Shown one piece after another: positions 41,564 to 44,375 of a stretch of DNA of 44,375 nt. The stretch comes from Nonomuraea aridisoli (GTDB lineage Bacteria; Actinomycetota; Actinomycetes; Streptosporangiales; Streptosporangiaceae). The stretch is taken from the NCBI RefSeq assembly GCF_003236395.1, contig NZ_POUD01000044.1, forward strand, positions 1-44,375, in the 5' to 3' direction. Below the pieces are notes generated by a model that was not told the origin of the DNA, did not search any database, and saw only the letters and a program-made list of their open reading frames with translations. The position numbers and the translations under genes were made by a program. The number at the start of each line of letters is the position of its first letter. The stretch's first letter is position 1.

Positions 41564-43090
41564 ATGACTCTCGTCCGCACGCGATTAGCAGCCCTCGCCA
41601 CCTCCCTCCTGGCCGTCCTCCTCATCGCCGCAGGTCAGCCTGCGTGGTCCGAGGCCAAGGACGCGCCACTGCCCGCCGCCTTCGCCAAGGCCGCCGCCAA
41701 GTACGACGTGCCGCGCGACCTGCTGGTCGCCCTCGCGTACGCCGAGACCCGCCTCGACGGGCACGGCGGCGAGCCCAGCGCCAGCAACGGCTACGGCGTC
41801 ATGCACCTGGTCAGCAACCCGGCCAACCACTCCCTGGAGAAGGCCGCCGAGCTCACCGAGCTGCCGGCCGACAAGCTCAAGACCGACGACGAGGCCAACA
41901 TCCTCGGCGGCGCGGCCGTCCTGCGCTCCCACGCCGACGCCCTCGGCCTGGACGAGAGTGCCAGGAAGGACCCGGGCCGCTGGTACCAGGCGGTCGCCGA
42001 GTACGGCAACGCCTCCTCGCCCGAGCTGGCCCGCCTGTACGCCGACGCGGTGTACGAGAACATCGGCCTCGGCATCAACGCCCGCGGCCTGCAGGTCAAG
42101 CCGCAGGAGGTCACCGCCGACCGCGGCGAGTACGCCAAGACCCGCGACCTGACCTCCAGGGCGGCCGACGCCGGCATCCTCAGCACCGACTACGGACCCG
42201 CGGCGTGGGTGCCGGCCAACTCCGGCAACTACCGCGTCTCCAGCCGCGAGACCAGCTACAACATCGACCGGGTCGTCATGCACGTCGCCCAAGGCTCGTA
42301 CGCGGGCACGATCTCCTGGTTCCAGAACCCGAGCGCCAACGTCTCGGCGCACTACGTGATCAAGTCGTCCAACGGCGCCGTCACCCAGATGGTGCGCGAC
42401 AAGGACGTCGCCTGGCACGCGGGCAACTCCACCTACAACAACCGGTCCATCGGCATCGAGCTCGAGGGCTACGTCTCCGACGCCTCGTGGTTCACCGACG
42501 CGATGTACCGGTCCGCCGCGGCCCTCGTCAGACACCTGTGCGACGAGTACGCCATCCCGAAGACCCGGACCGGCATCATCGGCCACAACGAGGTCCCCGG
42601 CGCGACCCACACCGACCCGGGCCCGCACTTCAACTGGACCACGTTCATGAACTACGTGACCGGCGGCGGCACCACCCCGCCGACGTTCACGACGACCGTG
42701 GACAACACCACGGCCGGCCAGTTCACCGCCAGCGCCAACTGGGGCACCTCGGCCTACTCCAGCCAGCGCCACGGCGCCGACTACCGCTTCGCCGAGCCCG
42801 TCGCCGCCAGCGACCCCGCCTGGTACTCGGCCACCATCCCGAGCGCCGGCACGTACCGGGTCGAGGTCTGGTATCCGGCCGATCCCGGGTACAACAGCTC
42901 GGCGCCGTACATCGTGGCGACGTCGAGCGGCAACCAGACCGTCTTCGTCGACCAACGATCGGGCGGCGGAGCCTGGCGCACGATCGGCACGTTCTCCCTC
43001 AACGCCGGCACGTACAACGTGGTCGGCGTGAGCCGCTGGACCTCCGGCACCGGCCTCGTCATCGCCGACGCCGTCCGCATCAGCCGCTGA
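41564..43090 (+). CDS. Secreted N-acetylmuramoyl-L-alanine amidase (Amidase_2) with lysozyme-like N-domain
   Basis: 508 residues from ATG 41564 with CGAGGAG upstream. The signal peptide is LAALATSLLAVLLIAAGQPAWSEA. Residues about 35-185 resemble a lytic-transglycosylase fold (PRDLLVALAYAETRLDGHG with a candidate catalytic Glu, then NGYGVMHL). The Amidase_2/PGRP domain (about 215-365) has zinc ligands in VVMHVAQG and ATHTDPGPHF, and the conserved WHAGNSTYNNRSIGIELEG. A golvesin-like domain ends the protein. It hydrolyses peptidoglycan outside the membrane. It is divergent from the GHL10 glycosidase that carries the same terminal domain. Confidence 0.9.
   Translation: MTLVRTRLAALATSLLAVLLIAAGQPAWSEAKDAPLPAAFAKAAAKYDVPRDLLVALAYAETRLDGHGGEPSASNGYGVMHLVSNPANHSLEKAAELTELPADKLKTDDEANILGGAAVLRSHADALGLDESARKDPGRWYQAVAEYGNASSPELARLYADAVYENIGLGINARGLQVKPQEVTADRGEYAKTRDLTSRAADAGILSTDYGPAAWVPANSGNYRVSSRETSYNIDRVVMHVAQGSYAGTISWFQNPSANVSAHYVIKSSNGAVTQMVRDKDVAWHAGNSTYNNRSIGIELEGYVSDASWFTDAMYRSAAALVRHLCDEYAIPKTRTGIIGHNEVPGATHTDPGPHFNWTTFMNYVTGGGTTPPTFTTTVDNTTAGQFTASANWGTSAYSSQRHGADYRFAEPVAASDPAWYSATIPSAGTYRVEVWYPADPGYNSSAPYIVATSSGNQTVFVDQRSGGGAWRTIGTFSLNAGTYNVVGVSRWTSGTGLVIADAVRISR
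42693..43084 (+). repeat. Golvesin-like C-terminal domain, copy 2
   Basis: Second copy of the domain at 39446-39838, in opposite orientation, ending the Amidase_2 gene. The DNA also matches closely, so the pair forms a long inverted repeat about 3.2 kb apart. Boundaries are approximate. Confidence 0.85.
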
Positions 43091-43103
43091 CCCCACCCCC
43101 GAC

Positions 43104-43139
43104 CGAGACCCGCGCCCCGACCGGGGCGCGGGCTTCTCG
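43104..43139. terminator. Bidirectional hairpin terminator
   Basis: CCCGCGCCCC (43109-43118), loop gacc, GGGGCGCGGG (43123-43132): a perfect 10-bp G/C stem, extended by CGAGA/TCTCG (43104-43108 and 43135-43139) after a 2-nt bulge. It lies between the convergent amidase and serine hydrolase genes. There is no U tract, as is usual in actinomycetes. Confidence 0.8.
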
Positions 43140-43153
43140 CCGACGGGTGCGCC

Positions 43154-44212
43154 TCAGCCCTTGCAGAACACCTTGGTGGCGAGGCCCATCACCTCCTGGG
43201 TGGACGGGTTCCGGGTCGAGGGGTTGATCGACAGGGTCAGCGACGTGCCCGAGTCCGAGCGGAACGCGAACGTCAGGTAGCCGATCAGCTCGCCGCTGTG
43301 CCCCCACACCTTGCCGCACGGCAGCGCGTACGCCTGCAGGCCCAGCCCGTAGGCGAACCCCGCCCCGGTCTCGACGGTCGTGCGCATGGCCCGCAGCGAC
43401 GCGGCGCTGGTCAGCTTGCCGCTCAGCAGGGCGGACATGAACCGCTCCAGGTCGGCCGTGGTCGAGATCATCTCTCCCGCCGCCCAGTCGAGCGAGGGGT
43501 TCATGCGGGTCGCGTCGACGAGCCGGGGCATCGGCTCGTACCCCTTGGCGTGCGGGGACGGCACGCCGGGGCGGTCACCCGGGACGATCGTGTGGCGCAG
43601 GCCCAGCGGGCGCAGGATGCGGCGCGTGACCTCGTCGCCGTACGGCCTGCCCGTCAGCTTCTCCACCAGCAGGCCGAGCACCACGTAGTTGGTGTTGGAG
43701 TAGTGCCATCCGCCGTCGTCGGGGAGCTTCTTGGCGAAGGCCACGTTGAGCAGTTCGCGCGGCCGGTAGGAGCGGAACCTCGCCTCACCGCGCCACCGGT
43801 TGGTCGAGTATCCCGGCTCGCTCATGTAGTCGTACAGGTGACTGGTGTGGTTGAGGAGCTGCCGGACGGTGATGTGCTCCCCGCCCGGGACGAGGCCCGG
43901 CAGGTGGCGGTCGATGGGGTCGTCGAGCCGTACCCTGCCCTCGTCCACGAGTTGGAGCACCACGGTGGCGACGAACGTCTTGGTGACGCTGCCGATCCGG
44001 AAGTAGCCGGCCGGCGAGGGCCGGCCGTCGTTCTTGATGTCGCGCACCCCCACGGCGCCGGACCAGGTGCGGTCTCCGTCGGAGACCCGCGCGAGAGCGG
44101 CGGTCGCGCCCTTGCCTTCCACCATCTTCTCCAGTTCGGGGCGTACCCCGATGCCCTGGCCGCCTGCCGCGACAATTACCGCCAGCACCACGTTCATGAT
44201 CGCTTGCATCAT
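43154..44212 (-). CDS. DD-carboxypeptidase-like serine hydrolase (class C family)
   Basis: 352 residues from ATG 44212 (or the adjacent ATG 44209). A short hydrophobic leader (IMNVVLAVIVAAGGQG) suggests export. The active-site SxxK is SVTK near residue 73, YxN is YSNTNYVVLG, and the third motif is HSGELIG. The order and spacing fit the Streptomyces R61 DD-peptidase group, which cleaves the terminal D-Ala of peptidoglycan stem peptides. It is convergent with the Amidase_2 gene across a strong hairpin. The frame is open to 44299, but without support. Confidence 0.88.
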   Translation of the reverse strand: MMQAIMNVVLAVIVAAGGQGIGVRPELEKMVEGKGATAALARVSDGDRTWSGAVGVRDIKNDGRPSPAGYFRIGSVTKTFVATVVLQLVDEGRVRLDDPIDRHLPGLVPGGEHITVRQLLNHTSHLYDYMSEPGYSTNRWRGEARFRSYRPRELLNVAFAKKLPDDGGWHYSNTNYVVLGLLVEKLTGRPYGDEVTRRILRPLGLRHTIVPGDRPGVPSPHAKGYEPMPRLVDATRMNPSLDWAAGEMISTTADLERFMSALLSGKLTSAASLRAMRTTVETGAGFAYGLGLQAYALPCGKVWGHSGELIGYLTFAFRSDSGTSLTLSINPSTRNPSTQEVMGLATKVFCKG

Positions 44213-44375
44213 GCGGTCAACGCTAGGGAGGCCGCGGCTGGAGCAGAATGCGGCGATCCGCTCACTTACCCTGCGGAAAACCCCAGCCCCGCCGTACACG
44301 GCCGAGATCTTTCAGGGAGAAAGCGCGAGCGACACCCCACCGGCGAACCCGGCCAGGAGACGCATGGAGTCCGGC

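Noticed and set aside
44312..44375. Partial gene at the right edge, minus strand (…MRLLAGFAGGVSLALSP then stop at 44312)
   Set aside because: Plausible membrane-protein C-terminus, but only 21 codons are visible; too short to call.
44355..44375. Partial gene start at the right edge, plus strand (AGGAG then ATG 44364)
   Set aside because: Only four codons are visible, and it competes with the minus-strand reading of the same bases.

Overview
The window is about 44 kb of very GC-rich, gene-dense DNA with strong G/C bias at third codon positions. It has frequent GTG/TTG starts, ATGA stop-start overlaps, twin-arginine signals, AfsR-type and PucR regulators, a DUF574-type methyltransferase and many TetR/LacI divergons. 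This points to a filamentous actinomycete. A Streptosporangiales (Nonomuraea-like) host is my guess from gene style only. No rRNA, tRNA, CRISPR array, insertion sequence or phage module was seen. The left end is a contig end: positions 24-56 are an Illumina Nextera adapter with two mismatches, and the first gene is cut there.

Layout. 57-6429: a truncated AAA/LuxR-like ATPase regulator, a cytochrome P450, a Tat-exported protein of unknown family (frameshifted) and a divergent FAD monooxygenase. 6259-8550: a small toxin-antitoxin/defence island. It holds an Rpn-like PD-(D/E)XK protein with an (AEGK)3 repeat and an internal ribosome-binding site plus start, a tandem duplicate of its C-terminal module as a separate ORF with its own strong ribosome-binding site, and a divergent YefM-YoeB pair. 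8587-17199: an epimerase, then a complete branched-chain-amino-acid-type ABC operon (livG-F-H-M-K order) divergent from a PucR regulator that overlaps an acyl-CoA ligase gene. 17209-23486: a LacI regulator divergent from a sugar ABC importer (binding protein and two permeases, no ATPase) and a cytoplasmic GH2 glycosidase, with palindromic operators between. 23566-26595: a TSUP permease, a Tat-exported serine hydrolase, a small membrane protein and a TetR regulator. 26682-31584: a 14-helix DHA2 drug exporter facing that TetR across a 40-bp dyad, then a large AfsR/BTAD regulator. 31678-36384: a second FAD monooxygenase, a DUF574 methyltransferase, a frameshifted small membrane protein, a 61-aa protein, and a serine hydrolase/TetR divergon with two operators. 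36365-44212: mostly envelope functions: an Amidase_3 enzyme, an orphan NodU/TobZ-type carbamoyltransferase, a frameshifted small protein, a GHL10 glycosidase and an Amidase_2 enzyme that are divergent and share a nearly identical C-terminal domain, and a DD-peptidase-like hydrolase.

How the genes work together. The liv/PucR/CoA-ligase block looks like regulated uptake plus CoA activation of an organic acid. The LacI/ABC/GH2 block looks like uptake of an oligosaccharide cleaved in the cytoplasm. The strongest candidate for something new is the Rpn-like island. Its arrangement (nuclease-like core, four-residue repeat helix, separately translatable C-terminal domain) matches the gene-within-gene toxin-antitoxin design known for enterobacterial Rpn proteins, and here an extra stand-alone copy of the putative antitoxin domain lies next to it. 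Three genes are each broken by what looks like one missing base, at two short runs and in a GC-rich repeat. Together with the adapter, this suggests residual assembly error rather than true pseudogenes.
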